Source of the DNA: Eubacteriales bacterium
GTDB taxonomy: Bacteria > Bacillota_A > Clostridia > Christensenellales > Aristaeellaceae
Reading direction: 5' to 3'
DNA: 51,149 nucleotides
Assembly (NCBI GenBank): GCA_029974035.1
Contig: JARKQG010000027.1
Coordinates: forward strand, 1-51,149
The notes beneath the pieces were generated by a model. The model made no database searches and was not told the DNA's origin. It saw only the letters and a list, made by a program, of their open reading frames with translations. The position numbers and the translations under genes are program-made. Within the stretch, counting starts at the first letter, position 1. Every line of letters begins with the position of its first letter. Below, in pieces: positions 50,254 to 51,149 of the stretch.

Positions 50254-50872
50254 GCCTCCTTTTTCAGGATCGAGTGGAAGCGCTCATGCCAGGCGTTATC
50301 GCCCGGTCGCCCGACTCTGGAAAAGCTCTGCCGCCAACCAAGCGAGGCGATCCGCGTCATGACTTCCTCGGAGGTATACTGACTCCCACGGTCTGAATGA
50401 AATACCGTCCCAGGCGGCAGCTTCCAGCGCTTTTGCGCCGCGTTGATCGTCTCCACCACAAGCGCTCTGGACATTTTGTCCGATTGCATCTCCGCCAGAA
50501 TCACCTTGCTCTGGATATCCTTGATCGTGCACAGGTATTCGAAGCCCTCGTCTGTGGGGATGCAGCTGATATCGCTCGTGATGGCTTGAAACGGCTCGTT
50601 GATCGTCATGCCCCGCACCAGATCCTCTTCACTTTCCGAAAACTCGATCTTTGGCCTTCAAGCCGCCTCCTGCCGCTGATCCGATCCGCCCCATATGTGC
50701 CTCCGCTTTCCAGAAAGATTGCCTCTACCCGATCTCGGTAGGCCTTTTCGCGCTTTGCACGCATATCCCGCGTCCCCAGCCAGTCGTAATACCCACTGGT
50801 CGATACCTCCAGAAACTTTGCCCACCTTGCCACAGGATCGTCCGTTCGGTCCCGTATGAATTCGTACTTCAC
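50246..50872 (-). pseudogene. IS3 orfB transposase, N-terminal and catalytic parts, with deletion
   Basis: Begins with GTG 50872 (KYEFIRDRTDDPVARWAKFL..GYYDWL), overlapping orfA by 4 nt. The frame is broken after SSFRKVKRI and resumes in another frame with LVRGMTINEPFQAITSDISC. In intact relatives about 30 residues lie between these, so roughly 85-90 bp seem deleted with a frame change. The rve integrase core then follows, with catalytic Asp in ITSDIS, Asp in VFHSDRGSQYTS and Glu expected in WHERFHSILKKE. It is cut at the IS256 insertion point. Confidence 0.82.
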
Positions 50873-51132
50873 TTGTGGAGGCTCGCAAAGTAGGCGCCTA
50901 ACTTTTTTAGCATGTCGATCTCCATTGCCTGTTCCGCGTTCTTAAGCCGCAGCGCTTTGTTCTCTTCCTCCAGTGTCGCGTATCTGGTTTTATCCCCCTC
51001 GGGTGTATACTTCGCCCGCCATCGATACAGCATCCCGTCCGATATCCCAAGATCCTTTGCCATTTGTCCTACCGATTTGTTGCTCGCGCATTTCAGCTTC
51101 ACGGCATTCTTTTTGAATGCCTCGTCGTACAT
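50869..51132 (-). CDS. IS3-family OrfA (helix-turn-helix transposase subunit)
   Basis: 87 residues, apparently intact. The HTH is in KSVGQMAKDLGISDGMLYRWRAKY, followed by a leucine-zipper-like helix (LEEENKALRLKNAEQAMEID). OrfA binds the element's ends and regulates transposition. ATG 51132 follows GACGAGGAGA. A slippery A6G heptamer near its end would produce the OrfAB fusion that is the real transposase in this family; with orfB broken only OrfA can be made. Confidence 0.85.
   Translation of the reverse strand: MYDEAFKKNAVKLKCASNKSVGQMAKDLGISDGMLYRWRAKYTPEGDKTRYATLEEENKALRLKNAEQAMEIDMLKKLGAYFASLHK
50902..50908 (-). promoter_or_regulatory. A-AAA-AAG slippery site for programmed -1 frameshift
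   Basis: On the minus strand the codons CTA AAA AAG give the heptamer A AAA AAG in the correct phase. After a -1 slip the frame stays open through the orfA stop into orfB (CEPPQVKYEFI). This is the standard IS3-family way to make OrfAB. Confidence 0.75.
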
Positions 51133-51149
51133 TCTCCTCGTCGCGGACA

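Larger units (their letters stand above)
48744..51149 (-). mobile_element. IS3-family element, interrupted and decayed, running off the window
   Basis: Read on the minus strand: orfA (51132-50869), orfB (50872 to 50246), then a 1347-bp IS256-family insertion, then the last 48 codons of orfB (down to 48744). Removing the insertion and one copy of the 8-bp duplication restores a single frame across the join, KKEAVHHAHFHTREQ. The outer inverted repeats were not identified; the right one should lie beyond 51149. orfB also has an internal deletion, so the element cannot move by itself. Confidence 0.82.

Overview
The window is GC-rich bacterial chromosome that looks like an uncultured anaerobic Clostridia-type Bacillota. 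The reasons are strong AGGAGG ribosome-binding sites, several TTG/GTG starts, a V/A-type rotary ATPase laid out like the Enterococcus ntp operon, a Bce-type two-component/ABC module, a GGADGPTAIF-motif secreted protein, and IS3/IS256-family elements. The species cannot be named from the sequence. No rRNA, tRNA or CRISPR array was recognised.

Layout. 1-6465 (minus): V-type ATPase operon in the order G-like coil, I, K, E, C, F, A, leaving the window inside subunit A; the K ring subunit carries the residues of a sodium site. 6600-11897 (plus): phosphonate/phosphate ABC importer (phnD, C, E, E) with a cytoplasmic 5'-nucleotidase-type metallophosphatase. 11894-15742 (minus): lipoprotein, membrane-anchored S33 hydrolase and a three-gene ABC-2 exporter. 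15992-16966 (plus): TIR-TM-Sel1 protein. 17006-21211 (plus): promoter, cobalamin riboswitch and terminator controlling a TrmO/TsaA-like gene, a solute-binding protein fused to an FMN-binding domain, a FecCD permease and its ATPase. 21220-25608: short sigma-like factor, secreted GGADGPTAIF protein, exported FMN/FAD reductase and a TetR regulator with a perfect palindromic operator. 25731-30260 (plus): Bce-like response regulator, kinase and ABC transporter with a likely response-regulator direct repeat.

30365-41604 (minus): a long co-directional catabolic locus. Reading 5' to 3' it has a GntR regulator, a UxaA-family dehydratase, a LarA-like (lactate racemase family) enzyme, LivK-H-M-G-F ABC importer, SDR dehydrogenase, PfkB kinase and a mannitol-phosphate-dehydrogenase-like enzyme. 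The most economical reading is import and degradation of a hydroxy or sugar acid by epimerisation, dehydration, redox and phosphorylation. Matching TGATAT-type palindromes precede the first two genes.

41856-47645: an ECF sigma factor with an overlapping membrane anti-sigma-like gene, a decayed MFS fragment, two small hypothetical genes, and a c-di-GMP pair (active-looking GGDEF protein, and HD-GYP protein with a degenerate GGDEF). 47740-51149 is a mobile-element graveyard. It holds a small ribbon-helix-helix gene with a repeated TTAAGTACA operator, a 44-codon transposase stub, and an IS3-family element whose orfB is split by an IS256-family element. The IS256 copy has recognisable inverted repeats and an 8-bp near-perfect target duplication. 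Both transposases have internal deletions.

The two parts most worth following up are the cobalamin-riboswitch operon with the flavin-domain/solute-binding fusion, and the LarA/UxaA/Liv catabolic locus.
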